NCBI GenBank assembly: GCA_026786275.1 | Contig: JAJAYJ010000061.1 | Coordinates: 1 to 50,674, forward strand | Direction: 5' to 3' | DNA: 50,674 bases | From: Nocardioides sp. | GTDB lineage: Bacteria > Actinomycetota > Actinomycetes > Propionibacteriales > Nocardioidaceae | Shown: piece after piece, positions 20,495-30,178 of the stretch | How positions within the stretch are numbered: position 1 is the stretch's first letter | Layout: each line of letters starts with the position of its first letter | Notes under the pieces: generated by a model | Database searches by the model: none | The model's input: only the letters and a program-made list of their open reading frames with translations | What the model was told of the DNA's origin: nothing | Position numbers and translations under genes: made by a program

Positions 20495-21298
20495 GCCGAG
20501 CCGTTCGCCGTCGCGGCTCAGGGCGATCGCCGAGATCGTCGCCAGGCCCAGCCCGACGATGAGCACCGGCCACCAGCCGGAGCGGATCTCGTCGTCGAGG
20601 AACGCGATCCCGAGGCCCGCGGGCAGCAGGGTCTGCAGCGCGATCATCGGACCGGTCGCTGCGGCGATCACCGCGCGCCGCATCCCCAGCGAGTAGACCC
20701 AGAAGGCCAGGGTGCCGAACACCGGCACGGCCACTGCGCAGAGCAGCACGACCGGCGTCACCGGGGTCTCCACGCCCCGTACCGCCACCGCCGTCCCGGC
20801 GTAGCCGAGGCCGGCGAGGAGGCCCAGCAGGGCGCCACCGCGGTGCCGGGAGAGTGCGGTGGCGGCGGCGAGACCGGTCACGGCGGCAAGCACCGCCCAG
20901 CCGAAGGTGGCGTTGGTGACCACGTCGCCGGCCCGGCCGGCCCCAGCGGCGACCAGGACCAGGCCGAGGGTCAGCAGGCCGACCGCGACCCAGCGGCGTG
21001 CCGGCAGCCGGCCCTCCACCCAGCCGGCCGCGAGCGCGGTCACCGGCAGCGACATGGCCACCGTGGTCTGCGCGAGGTAGAGCGGCAGCAGGTAGATCGC
21101 GACGGCGTGCAGGGCGAACCCCACGCCGTACGCGACGAGCACCAGCCAGGACCCCGCGTCCCGGGCCGAGAGCGACACGAAGGTCCAGAGGTCGTCGGGG
21201 CTGACGTCGAAGCCGCGGACACCGCGCGCCTGCCCGACGGCGGCCACACCGAAGACCAGCGCGGAGACGAGCCCCGCCGCCAGCCCCCAGGTGCTCAC
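20471..21298 (-). CDS. EamA/DMT-type membrane transporter-like protein
   Basis: About 10 hydrophobic segments with repeated small-residue-rich TM pattern; overlaps the preceding convergent gene by 24 bp. Confidence 0.65.
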   Translation of the reverse strand: MSTWGLAAGLVSALVFGVAAVGQARGVRGFDVSPDDLWTFVSLSARDAGSWLVLVAYGVGFALHAVAIYLLPLYLAQTTVAMSLPVTALAAGWVEGRLPARRWVAVGLLTLGLVLVAAGAGRAGDVVTNATFGWAVLAAVTGLAAATALSRHRGGALLGLLAGLGYAGTAVAVRGVETPVTPVVLLCAVAVPVFGTLAFWVYSLGMRRAVIAAATGPMIALQTLLPAGLGIAFLDDEIRSGWWPVLIVGLGLATISAIALSRDGERLGSELAPAG

Positions 21299-21879
21299 TA
21301 GCGGTAGTGCTCGGGCAGGTCCTGACCGATCTTCACCTTGGCCTTGGGCAGCCGCATGAACTTCATCTGCAACGAGCGGGTCACGGCGTAGTAGACGAGG
21401 CCCTTGGTGCTCTGGTCCGGGAACCGGGCGGCGACCTGGCGCTTGAGCCGGACCCGCAGCAGCACCATGTCGGCGATCACGACGAGCAGCGCGGTGAACA
21501 GCAGGGTGTTGCCGATCGTGGCCAGCGTGGGACGACCGGAGTAGCCCATCACCATGGTGACCAGCAGCAGCGGGATCATCAGCTCGATCAGCGAGAACCG
21601 GGTGTCGACGAAGTCCCGCACGAACCGCCGCACGGGGCCCTGGTCCCGGGGCAGGTAGTAGCGCTCGTCGCCGGCCTTCATCGCCGCGCGGACCGACTGG
21701 CTGGACTCGACCCGGGCCCTGCGTTGCTGGGCCGACTGCTCCTTGCGAGTCCGCGGCACCTGCGCGCGGGCCTTGCGGGCCGCCTCGGCGTCGCGGCGGG
21801 TGGGCGTGGGTCGGCCCTTGCCACCGGGCTTGGCGGGACCGGTCTCGACCGGTACCTCGGTCTTGTTGCGTCCGAACAC
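21298..21879 (-). CDS. DUF3043 domain-containing membrane protein
   Basis: MFGRNKTEV..GKGRPTPTRRDAEAARK..DERYYLPRDQGPVRRFVRDFVD is characteristic of the actinobacterial DUF3043 family. Confidence 0.88.
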   Translation of the reverse strand: MFGRNKTEVPVETGPAKPGGKGRPTPTRRDAEAARKARAQVPRTRKEQSAQQRRARVESSQSVRAAMKAGDERYYLPRDQGPVRRFVRDFVDTRFSLIELMIPLLLVTMVMGYSGRPTLATIGNTLLFTALLVVIADMVLLRVRLKRQVAARFPDQSTKGLVYYAVTRSLQMKFMRLPKAKVKIGQDLPEHYR

Positions 21880-22031
21880 GGAAGGGGCCTTCGCAGGAGG
21901 AGCTGGCGGATGGGGCTCCGCGGCCCGGGGTCGCCCCGGTTGCCGCGACTGACCGCAGACTACCCGGCCGCGCTCACGCTGCCTTGTAGGGTGACAGGAC
22001 CACCCGGTCGTCTGCCAGAAGGACCCACCGC

Positions 22032-22817
22032 ATGAGCCTCATGAAGCGCGTCAGCCTGATCTTCCGGTCGAAGGCCAACACCGCCCTCGACCGAGCCGAG
22101 GATCCCCGCGAGACCCTCGACTACAGCTACCAGCGCCAGCTCGACCTGCTCTCGAAGGTGCGCCGCGGGGTCGCTGACGTCGCGACGAGCCGCAAGCGCG
22201 TCGAGCTCCAGGTCAACCAGCTCGAGCAGCAGGCCGTGAAGTTGCAGGCCCAGGCCCAGAAGGCGCTTGACATGCAGCGCGAGGACCTCGCCCGCGAGGC
22301 GCTCACCCGCAAGTCCGCGCTCGGCGGCCAGATCGAGGACCTCAAGACCCAGCACGCCCAGCTCCAGGGGGAGGAGGAGAAGCTCACCCTGGCCCAGCAG
22401 CGGCTGCAGGCCAAGGTCGAGTCCTTCCGCACCCGCAAGGAGACGATCAAGGCCAACTACACCGCGGCCGAGGCGCAGACCCGGATCGGTGAGGCGATGT
22501 CCGGCATCGGCGAGGAGATGGGTGACGTCGGTCTGGCCATCCAGCGTGCCGAGGACAAGACCGCGAACATGCAGGCTCGTGCGGGCGCGATCGACGAGCT
22601 GATCGCCTCGGGCGCACTCGACGACGCCAGCTCGCTGAACCGTGGTGACGACATCTCGCGCGAGCTCGACGCGATGAGCTCGCAGTCCGACGTCGAGGCG
22701 GAGCTGGCGGCTCTCAAGGGAGGGTCGACCAAGGAGGTCTACTCCGCACCGCCGGCCGACGCCCTCGAGGCCAAGCCGGAGACCGGCACGGGCGCGGGCA
22801 CGGAGGGCAAGGCATGA
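22032..22817 (+). CDS. pspA: PspA/IM30 family protein
   Basis: MSLMKRVSLIFRSKANTALDRAEDPRETLDYSYQRQLDLL followed by a long coiled coil. Confidence 0.93.
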   Translation: MSLMKRVSLIFRSKANTALDRAEDPRETLDYSYQRQLDLLSKVRRGVADVATSRKRVELQVNQLEQQAVKLQAQAQKALDMQREDLAREALTRKSALGGQIEDLKTQHAQLQGEEEKLTLAQQRLQAKVESFRTRKETIKANYTAAEAQTRIGEAMSGIGEEMGDVGLAIQRAEDKTANMQARAGAIDELIASGALDDASSLNRGDDISRELDAMSSQSDVEAELAALKGGSTKEVYSAPPADALEAKPETGTGAGTEGKA

Positions 22818-23092
22818 TCGTCCGTATCCTCAGTGAGGGCCAGTACGACGTCTCCGACGCTGCTCTCGAGCGTCTCAACGATCTCGACGCAGCCGTCGAG
22901 TCGGCGGTCGAGGCCGGTGACGAGACCGCCTTCGCCCCGGCGCTGGCCGCGCTGCTCGACGGGGTGCGCTCGGTCGGTGTCCCGCACGAGGTCGACAGCC
23001 TGGACTCCTCCGACCTGATCCTGCCGCCCTCGGACGCCTCGCTCGACGAGGTCCGCGAGCTGCTCTCCGACGACGGGCTGATCCCGGGCTGA
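22814..23092 (+). CDS. pspAA: PspA-associated protein PspAA
   Basis: 92 aa MIVRILSEGQYDVSDAALERLNDLDAAVE..; 4-bp overlap with pspA. Confidence 0.85.
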   Translation: MIVRILSEGQYDVSDAALERLNDLDAAVESAVEAGDETAFAPALAALLDGVRSVGVPHEVDSLDSSDLILPPSDASLDEVRELLSDDGLIPG

Positions 23093-23168
23093 CCTGTGCG
23101 TCCCCGGGCAGCAGACGCCCACGGGGGACGCGCGGCGGGCTCTTGGTGGCGCCAGGGACACTAGTGAC

Positions 23169-24089
23169 ATGGCTACCTCGCGCTTCATCAAGGACCGCGG
23201 TCTCACCGCACGCATGACCCTGGTCATGTTCCTGCTCGGCGCCCTCTTCGTGGTGCTGGTCGTCGGGCTGATGCTGGCCTTCCGCAGCCCGGGCATCGCG
23301 GTGCTGATCGGTGTGGGCGGGCTCGGCCTGGCCTGGTTCCAGTGGTATCGCTCCGACACCGTCGCCATGAAGGCGATGCGGGCCCGCGAGGTGGGACCCG
23401 AGGAGGCTCCCGAGCTGCACGCCATGATCGACAGGCTGTGCGCGCTGGCCGACATGCCCAAGCCGCGGGTCGGCATCGCCGACATGGACATCCCCAACGC
23501 GTTCGCGACCGGTCGGTCCCCGGACCGTGCCGTGGTCTGCGTCACCACCGGCATCCTGCGACGGCTCACCGCCGAGGAGCTCGAGGGCGTGCTCGCCCAC
23601 GAGCTCTCCCACGTCGCGCACCGCGACGTCCTGGTGATGACCGCGGCGGCGTCGGCCGGCATCCTGGCCGGCATGGTCAGCCAGGGCTCGCAGTACGGCG
23701 CGTTCTTCGGCGGCGGACGTCGCGACAACAACAACAACGGCGTCCCGCTCTGGGTGATCACCCTGGTCATCAGCCTGGTCGTCTACGCCGTCAGCTTCGT
23801 GCTGCTGCGGGTGCTCTCCCGCTACCGTGAGCTGTGTGCCGACCGCGCCGGGGCCTACCTGACCATGAAGCCGCAGGCGCTGGCCTCGGCCCTGCAGAAG
23901 ATCACCGGCGAGATGGCCTCGATCCCGCAGAAGGACCTGCGCGCGAGCGCGGCCATGAACGCCTTCTTCATCGCCCCGGCGATCAGCGGCGCCAGCCTGA
24001 AGACGCTGACGGCCACCCACCCCTCCCTCGAGCAGCGCCTCGAGCAGCTCGCCAAGATCCAGGCCGAGCTCGGCCGACCGAACGCCTGA
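23169..24089 (+). CDS. htpX: Zinc metalloprotease HtpX (M48)
   Basis: GVLAHELSHVAHRDVLVMT HExxH site, four hydrophobic regions, MNAFFIAPAISG, THPSLEQRLEQL. Confidence 0.95.
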   Translation: MATSRFIKDRGLTARMTLVMFLLGALFVVLVVGLMLAFRSPGIAVLIGVGGLGLAWFQWYRSDTVAMKAMRAREVGPEEAPELHAMIDRLCALADMPKPRVGIADMDIPNAFATGRSPDRAVVCVTTGILRRLTAEELEGVLAHELSHVAHRDVLVMTAAASAGILAGMVSQGSQYGAFFGGGRRDNNNNGVPLWVITLVISLVVYAVSFVLLRVLSRYRELCADRAGAYLTMKPQALASALQKITGEMASIPQKDLRASAAMNAFFIAPAISGASLKTLTATHPSLEQRLEQLAKIQAELGRPNA

Positions 24090-24113
24090 CCGGGCTCTGG
24101 AGGAGACACGTAG

Positions 24114-24686
24114 ATGGGCTTCTGGAACACCCTCACCGGGCGCACCCCGCCGAAGAGCGCCAACCTGGACTCGCTCTTCCTGGTGCCGAGCGCGGCGATC
24201 ACCCTGCAGACGGCCGCCGGCCTCACCCCCACCGGCGACGGGTCGGTCTGCTACCGCGCGGCCACCGGCGCCGGCTTCGACCAGACGCAGCAGGAGATGG
24301 TCGCGCTCCTCGAGGGCAGCATCGACGCACCCGAGGTCTCGCTGAGCAACGACGACTTCGGGTTCAGCTGGCTGCAGGTCCACCGCGACCCCTCCGACAC
24401 CTCGGGGCTGTGCACCGACCTGCACGGCGTGAACACGACGCTCGAGGCCCAGGGCTTCGGTCCCGGACTCTTGTGCTCCCTGGTGCCGTTCGTCGACCCC
24501 GGCGGGCGCCGGGTCGGCCTGGTCTACCTCTACAAAAAGGGCACGTTCTACCCCTTCGCACCCACCGGCCCCCAGACTCGCGACCACCTGCTCGAGATGC
24601 AGGTGCGCGACGCCCTGGCTGCCGAGCTGCCCGTCGAGAAGGAGCTCGCCGGCTGGATGGCGCTGTGGGGAGCTCCCGGTCTCTGA
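24114..24686 (+). CDS. pspAB: PspA-associated protein PspAB
   Basis: MGFWNTLTGRTPPKSANLDSLFLVPSAAITLQT.. directly after htpX in a pspA-pspAA-htpX cluster. Confidence 0.8.
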   Translation: MGFWNTLTGRTPPKSANLDSLFLVPSAAITLQTAAGLTPTGDGSVCYRAATGAGFDQTQQEMVALLEGSIDAPEVSLSNDDFGFSWLQVHRDPSDTSGLCTDLHGVNTTLEAQGFGPGLLCSLVPFVDPGGRRVGLVYLYKKGTFYPFAPTGPQTRDHLLEMQVRDALAAELPVEKELAGWMALWGAPGL

Positions 24687-24752
24687 GCGTCGGTCGCTGA
24701 GCGCCGGGGTACCTGGCCCGTAGATTCTACCCACCCCGTACACTCACCGACG

Positions 24753-25958
24753 ATGAGGGGCGAGCCGGACGAGCAGAGACGTGCTTCCAGGATCCGTGCC
24801 TTCGACGTCCTGGAGAAGCCGGCGCGGCGGGACCTGGTCGCGGTCGTGCACCTGGCCGCGCTGGTCTGTGACGTGCCGCTGGCGACCATCAACCTGCTCA
24901 CCGAGACCGAGCATCACCAGATCGCGACGTACGGCTTCGAGGGCTCGGTCCGCGCGATCGACGAGAGCCTGTGCGTCACGGTCCTTCACGAGGACGCTCC
25001 GGTGATCGTCGCCGACATGCGCGCGGACCCCCGGTTCCGTGACCATCCGATGGTCAACGGCGACGAGGGCGACATGCGCTTCTTCGCCGCGTGGCGCCTG
25101 GTCACGCACGACGGGGTGCCCATCGGCACCCTGTGCGTCAGCCACGACGAGCCCCGTCATCTCGACGCGGCGCAGACCGAGGCGCTGGGCACGCTCTCCG
25201 AGCGCGTCGTCGACATCCTCGAGCTCTCGCTGCGCACCCGTGAGCTGTCGGCCACCCTGGTCGAGGTCGAGGCCGTCCGCTCCGAGCTCGAGCAGTCCAA
25301 CGAGCGGCTCGCGTCCTTCGCCAGCCAGGTCAGCCACGACCTGAAGACCCCGCTCACGAGCATGGCGCTCTCGTTGTCGCTGATCCGCGAGGAGCTGGCC
25401 AGCACGGCCGACACCGAGGCGTTGCCCCTGCTGGACAGGGCGATCAGCGCGTCCACGCGGATGGCGGCGCTGATCGACGACGTGCTCGCGTTCGCCCGCC
25501 TCGGCGGGATCCTGCGTCACGACGACGTCGACCTGGACCAGGTGCTGCGCGACGTGCGCACCGACCTGGTGGAGCCGCTCGAGGGTGTCACCTTCGAGGT
25601 CGGCGACCTGCCCGTGGTCAGCGGCAACGAGGTGCAGCTGCGGGCACTCCTGCAGAACCTCGTCGAGAACGCCGCCAAGTACGCCGACCCGGCGCGGCCC
25701 GCGGTGGTCCGGGTCAGCGGACGGCGCACCGAACAGGGCTGGCGGCTAGAGATCACCGACAACGGTCGGGGCGTGCCGGCCTCCGAGCTGGGTCAGCTCT
25801 TCGACCCGATGACCCGCGCCCAGCCCGACCCCGCCGTCGATGGCCACGGCATCGGCCTGGCGACCTGCCGACGCATCGTGGACTCCCACGGTGGCCGGAT
25901 CGGTCTCGAGAACGCGCTCGCCGGCGGCACCACGGCCTGGTTCGAGCTCCCGGACTGA
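24753..25958 (+). CDS. GAF domain-containing sensor histidine kinase
   Basis: N-terminal GAF-like domain, FASQVSHDLKTPLTSM (HisKA H-box), HATPase motifs ENAAKY, DNGRGVP, GIGLATCRRIVDSHGG. No adjacent response regulator. Confidence 0.92.
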   Translation: MRGEPDEQRRASRIRAFDVLEKPARRDLVAVVHLAALVCDVPLATINLLTETEHHQIATYGFEGSVRAIDESLCVTVLHEDAPVIVADMRADPRFRDHPMVNGDEGDMRFFAAWRLVTHDGVPIGTLCVSHDEPRHLDAAQTEALGTLSERVVDILELSLRTRELSATLVEVEAVRSELEQSNERLASFASQVSHDLKTPLTSMALSLSLIREELASTADTEALPLLDRAISASTRMAALIDDVLAFARLGGILRHDDVDLDQVLRDVRTDLVEPLEGVTFEVGDLPVVSGNEVQLRALLQNLVENAAKYADPARPAVVRVSGRRTEQGWRLEITDNGRGVPASELGQLFDPMTRAQPDPAVDGHGIGLATCRRIVDSHGGRIGLENALAGGTTAWFELPD

Positions 25959-25976
25959 GCTCCAGGGGCCGAGCGC

Positions 25977-27161
25977 TCAGTCGCGGTGGCTCTTGCCGGG
26001 CAGGTCGAGCATCCGCTGCAGGGCGACCAGCGCCCACCTCGCCGTCTCGGGGTCGACCTCGATCTGGTTGACCAGGGTGCCGGCGGCCAGCGACTCCATC
26101 GCCCACACGAAGTGCGGCAGGTCGATGCGGTTCATCGTGGAGCAGTAGCAGACCGACTTGTCGAGGAACAGGATGTTCTTGTCCGGGTGGGTCCGGGCCA
26201 GGCGCTGCACCAGGTTGAGCTCGGTGCCGATCGCCCACGTGGAGCCGGCGGGCGCGGCCTCGATGGTCGAGATGATGAACTCCGTCGAACCCACGAGGTC
26301 GGCCTTGAGCACCACCTCATGGGTGCATTCCGGGTGCACCAGGATCTGGACGTCGGGCACGGTGGCACGCAGCTGGTCGACGACGGCGGGGGAGAAGCGG
26401 CCGTGCACCGAGCAGTGGCCCTTCCACAGAATCATCGTGGCCGCCCGCAACTCCTCGACCGTGACGCCGCCGTGCGGCTGGTGCGGGTCCCACACGACGC
26501 AGTCCTCGACGCCCAGGCCCATCTTCAGCACGGCCGTGTTGCGGCCCAGGTGCTGGTCGGGAAAGAAGAGCACCTTGGCGCCGTCGGGGGCGGCGGCCTT
26601 CTGCTCGAAGGCCCACTCCAGCGCGACCTCGGCATTGCTGGAGGTGCACACGACGCCGCCGTTGCGCCCACAGAAGGCCTTGATGTCCGCCGAGGAGTTC
26701 ATGTAGGTCACCGGCACCACCGAGTCGGCGACCCCGGCGTCAACCAGCGCGTCCCAGGCGTCCTCGACCTGGCCGATCCGGGCCATGTCGGCCATCGAGC
26801 AGCCGGCCGCCAGGTCGGGCAGGATCACCTTCTGCTCGGGGCCGGTGAGGATGTCGGCCGACTCGGCCATGAAGTGCACACCGCAGAAGACGATGAACTC
26901 CGCCGCCGGCCGGGCCGCGGCGTCGCGCGCGAGCTTGAAGGAGTCACCCGTGACGTCGGCGAAGGCGATGACCTCGTCGCGCTGGTAGTGGTGCCCGAGC
27001 ACGAACACCCGGTCGCCGAGCTTGTCCTTGGCCGCCTGGGCCCGGGCCACCAGCTCGGGGTCGGAGGGCGCGGGCAGGTCGCCGGGGCACTCGACGCCAC
27101 GCTCGGAGTTGAGGTCGGTGCCGCGGCCCAGCGGGAGCAGCGGGAGGTCGACAGTAGTCAT
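25977..27161 (-). CDS. nadA: Quinolinate synthase
   Basis: GHHYQRDEVIAFADVTGDSFKLA, CGVHFMAESADIL, YMNSSADIKAFCG, HPECTHEVV, and a downstream CYCSTMNRIDLPH segment. Confidence 0.96.
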   Translation of the reverse strand: MTTVDLPLLPLGRGTDLNSERGVECPGDLPAPSDPELVARAQAAKDKLGDRVFVLGHHYQRDEVIAFADVTGDSFKLARDAAARPAAEFIVFCGVHFMAESADILTGPEQKVILPDLAAGCSMADMARIGQVEDAWDALVDAGVADSVVPVTYMNSSADIKAFCGRNGGVVCTSSNAEVALEWAFEQKAAAPDGAKVLFFPDQHLGRNTAVLKMGLGVEDCVVWDPHQPHGGVTVEELRAATMILWKGHCSVHGRFSPAVVDQLRATVPDVQILVHPECTHEVVLKADLVGSTEFIISTIEAAPAGSTWAIGTELNLVQRLARTHPDKNILFLDKSVCYCSTMNRIDLPHFVWAMESLAAGTLVNQIEVDPETARWALVALQRMLDLPGKSHRD

Positions 27162-27215
27162 GCCCCCACGGTATCCAGCCGGCCTATTCGGGCGACCGGC
27201 GACCCGCGTGGCGCC

Positions 27216-28094
27216 TCACAGCAGCGCGCCGTGGTGGATGTACGGCGCCGGCGGCCTCATGCCCCGCAGGGCGAGGTAGCCCTCGGTGTGCACCTGCAGC
27301 CGCGCGGCCAGCCCGACGTCGAGCGCCCACTCGTTGGCCGGGGTCAGGTGCCCGACGGTGACCTCACCGGTCGACTCCGCGAGGGCCGCCCACATCAGCC
27401 GGGACGCCGTGCGCCGGTCCGTCGCGGCCAGCGCCGCGATGCTTCCGGTGCCGTCGACGTAGGCGTAGCCGGATCCCGAGGTCGTCTCGGAGACGATCGG
27501 CCTGCCCGTGCGGGCCAGCAGGGCGTGGTCGGGGCCGTGTGCGGCGCCGCGGGTGCGCCGGTCGACCGAGTCCATCATCTCCAGGTCCGAGAGACCGGCC
27601 TCGCGGACGTGCTCGACGACGGGGATCTGGGTGCGGTCGACGATCCCGGTGACATACATCTGGGGGTGCAACGAGAAGCCGGCCGACCGGTAGCGGCGCA
27701 CCGCCCGCGGGTCGGAGGAGGAGAACATGCCGCGCAGGCAGCCGCGCCCGTGGGAGAGTGCCGCGTCGAGCAGCGGTCGACCGATGCCGCGGCCCTGCTG
27801 GTGCGGACGCACGGCGTACGTCGCCAGGAGCCACATCTTCTCGCGGGTGAACGACGTGGCGAACCCGAGCATCCCGGTCGCGTCCTGCGCCACCCAACTG
27901 CCACCGGGGTCGGTCTCGAGCAGGGACGCGGTCCGGAACCGCCAGGTCTCCCCACGAGCCGCCGGTCGCAGCACCGGGAGCGGCGTGCCGACCCGGTGGG
28001 TGCGGACGTCGAGGTCGTGGAAGCTCTCGGCGCTCAACCGTTCGGCGGTGGCCACGTCCTCAGGCCGCATCGGCCGGATGATCCAGTCGGTCAC
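27216..28094 (-). CDS. GNAT family N-acetyltransferase, probably two-domain
   Basis: YAVRPHQQGRGIGRPLLDAAL acetyl-CoA motif; 292 aa with a second GNAT-like half. Confidence 0.85.
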   Translation of the reverse strand: MTDWIIRPMRPEDVATAERLSAESFHDLDVRTHRVGTPLPVLRPAARGETWRFRTASLLETDPGGSWVAQDATGMLGFATSFTREKMWLLATYAVRPHQQGRGIGRPLLDAALSHGRGCLRGMFSSSDPRAVRRYRSAGFSLHPQMYVTGIVDRTQIPVVEHVREAGLSDLEMMDSVDRRTRGAAHGPDHALLARTGRPIVSETTSGSGYAYVDGTGSIAALAATDRRTASRLMWAALAESTGEVTVGHLTPANEWALDVGLAARLQVHTEGYLALRGMRPPAPYIHHGALL

Positions 28095-28139
28095 GACCCG
28101 AAACTACGCCGCGCGGGCGCGGGGGACAGGATGGGCCGC

Positions 28140-29237
28140 ATGCGAGTCCTCGTGGCACCCGACAAGTTCGCCGGCACGCTCACCGCGGTCGAGGCCGCCG
28201 AGGCGATCGCGGCGGGCTGGCGCCGCCGCGCGCCCGACGACGAGCTCGACCTGGCGCCGATGTCCGACGGCGGTCCGGGCTTCGTCGACGTGCTGCACGC
28301 GGCCCTCGGTGGGGACCTGCTCGCCGTGACCGTGTCCGGACCGAGCGGCGCCGCGGTGCCGGCCACGGTGCTGGTGGTCACCGGCCCGGACGGCGCGACG
28401 GCTTACGTCGAGAGCGCTCAGGCGTGCGGGGTGCACCTGACCGGTGCGAGCGGAGCCGAGAGCGCCACCACCCTGGGCGTGGGTGAGCTCGTTGCGGCCG
28501 CGGTGGACTCCGGTGCGGCCACCGTGGTCGTGGGTCTGGGTGGCAGCGGCACCAACGACGGTGGTGCGGGCCTGCTGGCCGCGCTCGGAGCCACGTCGCC
28601 CACCCCCCTGGACCGCGGCGCAGCCGGCCTGGTCGGCGTCGAGACGGTGGACCTGAGCGCGGCCCGCGAACGGGTCGCGGGCGTGCGGATCGTGGTCGCG
28701 AGCGACGTCGACTCGCCCCTGACCGGCCTGTTCGGGGCCACCAAGATCTTCGGGCCGCAGAAGGGCATCCCCGAGGAGCGGCTGGCCGTGGTCGACGGCT
28801 GGCTAGAGCAGCTCGCCACCGCGGTCGACCGACGGCTCTCGCTGGAGAAGGGCGCCGGTGCCGCCGGGGGCCTGGGTTTCGCGTTGATGACGCTGGGCGG
28901 GGTCCGCGAGCCCGGCATCGACCTGGTCACCGCGGCGGCCCGGCTCGCTGAGCGGGCGCGGCTGGCCGACCTGGTGATCACCGGTGAGGGTGCCTTCGAC
29001 TTCTCCAGCCGGTCGGGCAAGGTGCCCTACGGCGTGGCCTCGCTCGCCGAGCAGGCGCTGCGACCCTGCGTGGCCCTGGCCGGCCAGGTCCTGGTCGGCT
29101 CGCGGGAGATGCGCGCCCTCGGCGTGGAGTCGGCGTACTCCCTGGTGGAGCTGGTGGGCCGGGAGCGGGCCTTCGCCGACCCGGCCGGCGCCCTGGCCGA
29201 CCTGGCCGAGCGGGTAGCCCGGACCTGGTCGCGCTGA
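28140..29237 (+). CDS. Glycerate kinase
   Basis: MRVLVAPDKFAGTLTAVEAAEAIAAGW, LAPMSDGGPGFVD, GLGGSGTNDGGAG, ITGEGAFDFSSRSGKVPYGVA. Confidence 0.92.
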   Translation: MRVLVAPDKFAGTLTAVEAAEAIAAGWRRRAPDDELDLAPMSDGGPGFVDVLHAALGGDLLAVTVSGPSGAAVPATVLVVTGPDGATAYVESAQACGVHLTGASGAESATTLGVGELVAAAVDSGAATVVVGLGGSGTNDGGAGLLAALGATSPTPLDRGAAGLVGVETVDLSAARERVAGVRIVVASDVDSPLTGLFGATKIFGPQKGIPEERLAVVDGWLEQLATAVDRRLSLEKGAGAAGGLGFALMTLGGVREPGIDLVTAAARLAERARLADLVITGEGAFDFSSRSGKVPYGVASLAEQALRPCVALAGQVLVGSREMRALGVESAYSLVELVGRERAFADPAGALADLAERVARTWSR

Positions 29238-29376
29238 GATCCGACGGCGCCTGGTCGGGCACGGCCGCCGTGGCGCCGCGGGCGCAGGAATATCCGCCCG
29301 TGTGCGACGATTGGACCTGACGGCGGCGCACCGATGCGCTGACACATGACGCTCGACTGCTTGACGAGGAGCACCC

Positions 29377-29739
29377 ATGACCGAGCAGGTGGACACCAGC
29401 ACCGAGGTCCGCACCGACCAGATCAACCTGAGCCCCGTGGCCGCGGCCAAGGTGGGCAGCCTCCTGGGGCAGGAAGGTCGTGACGATCTGGCCCTGCGCA
29501 TCTCCGTGCAGCCGGGCGGTTGCTCGGGTCTGCGCTACCAGTTGTTCTTCGACGAGCGCAGCCTCGACGGTGACGTCGTCACCGACTTCGAGGGTGTCGC
29601 CGTCGTGGTGGACCGGATGAGCGTGCCCTACCTCAACGGCGCGACCATCGACTTCGTGGACTCGATCGAGAAGCAGGGCTTCACGATCGACAACCCCAAC
29701 TCGACCGGGTCCTGCGCCTGCGGCGACTCGTTCCACTGA
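29377..29739 (+). CDS. erpA: HesB/IscA/ErpA family iron-sulfur cluster insertion protein
   Basis: LRISVQPGGCSGLRYQLFFDE..NPNSTGSCACGDSFH A-type carrier cysteines. Confidence 0.93.
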   Translation: MTEQVDTSTEVRTDQINLSPVAAAKVGSLLGQEGRDDLALRISVQPGGCSGLRYQLFFDERSLDGDVVTDFEGVAVVVDRMSVPYLNGATIDFVDSIEKQGFTIDNPNSTGSCACGDSFH

Positions 29740-29797
29740 TCCAGGCGGCGTCGGGACGGGTCGAGACCCGGTGAGCCGACCGTCGACCTGACCCCGC

Positions 29798-29844
29798 ACG
29801 TGACGAAGGGCCCGAGGACACCGTCCTGGGGCCCTTCGTCACGT
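29798..29844. terminator. Bidirectional hairpin terminator between convergent genes
   Basis: Perfect 16-bp arms ACGTGACGAAGGGCCC / GGGCCCTTCGTCACGT with an inner AGGAC-acc-GTCCT stem. Confidence 0.9.
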
Positions 29845-29854
29845 CTGGGTCGGC

Positions 29855-30100
29855 TCAGTCCAGGTGCAGACCGAGCGCGGCGGCACATCGCTGCGCCGCG
29901 ACCGAGACCCTGATCACGCGCGTGGGCACCTCGCGGGGGTAGTCGCACCAGTGGATGCTGGGCGCCGGCCGGGTCGCGGCGTGCACCGCCCGGTCCAGCC
30001 GGGAGGGCAGGCCGAGCACCTCACCGGTGCGACGGGCGTCGGTGCGCAGCTCCTGGATCGGGGCGAGGTCGTCGTAGGCAAGACGCGGCGCGGAGGTCAT
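29855..30100 (-). CDS. Small conserved-looking hypothetical protein (81 aa)
   Basis: Complete ORF bounded by a terminator and a divergent promoter region; TAGCGT-N7-ATG upstream; no family recognised. Confidence 0.65.
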   Translation of the reverse strand: MTSAPRLAYDDLAPIQELRTDARRTGEVLGLPSRLDRAVHAATRPAPSIHWCDYPREVPTRVIRVSVAAQRCAAALGLHLD

Positions 30101-30117
30101 GGGTCCGACGCTAGGGG

Positions 30118-30131
30118 CTACCCCCGGGTAG
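30118..30131. promoter_or_regulatory. Perfect palindrome CTACCCCCGGGTAG in a divergent intergenic region
   Basis: CTACCC-cc-GGGTAG read directly; lies between the predicted -10 of the 81-aa gene and that of the PfkB kinase. Confidence 0.5.
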
Positions 30132-30178
30132 GCCGAGGAGTACGCATCGGTAGTTCCCGGTGTCTACTGTTCCTCCTC

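Noticed and set aside
23093-23168. Possible terminator between pspAA and htpX
   Set aside because: No convincing stem found; the gene spacing fits a single transcription unit or a weak internal promoter.
25986-28139. 5' two-thirds of the 1083-aa plus-strand ORF
   Set aside because: Only the 3' part (glycerate kinase from about 28140) is protein-like; the rest is antisense to nadA and a GNAT gene.
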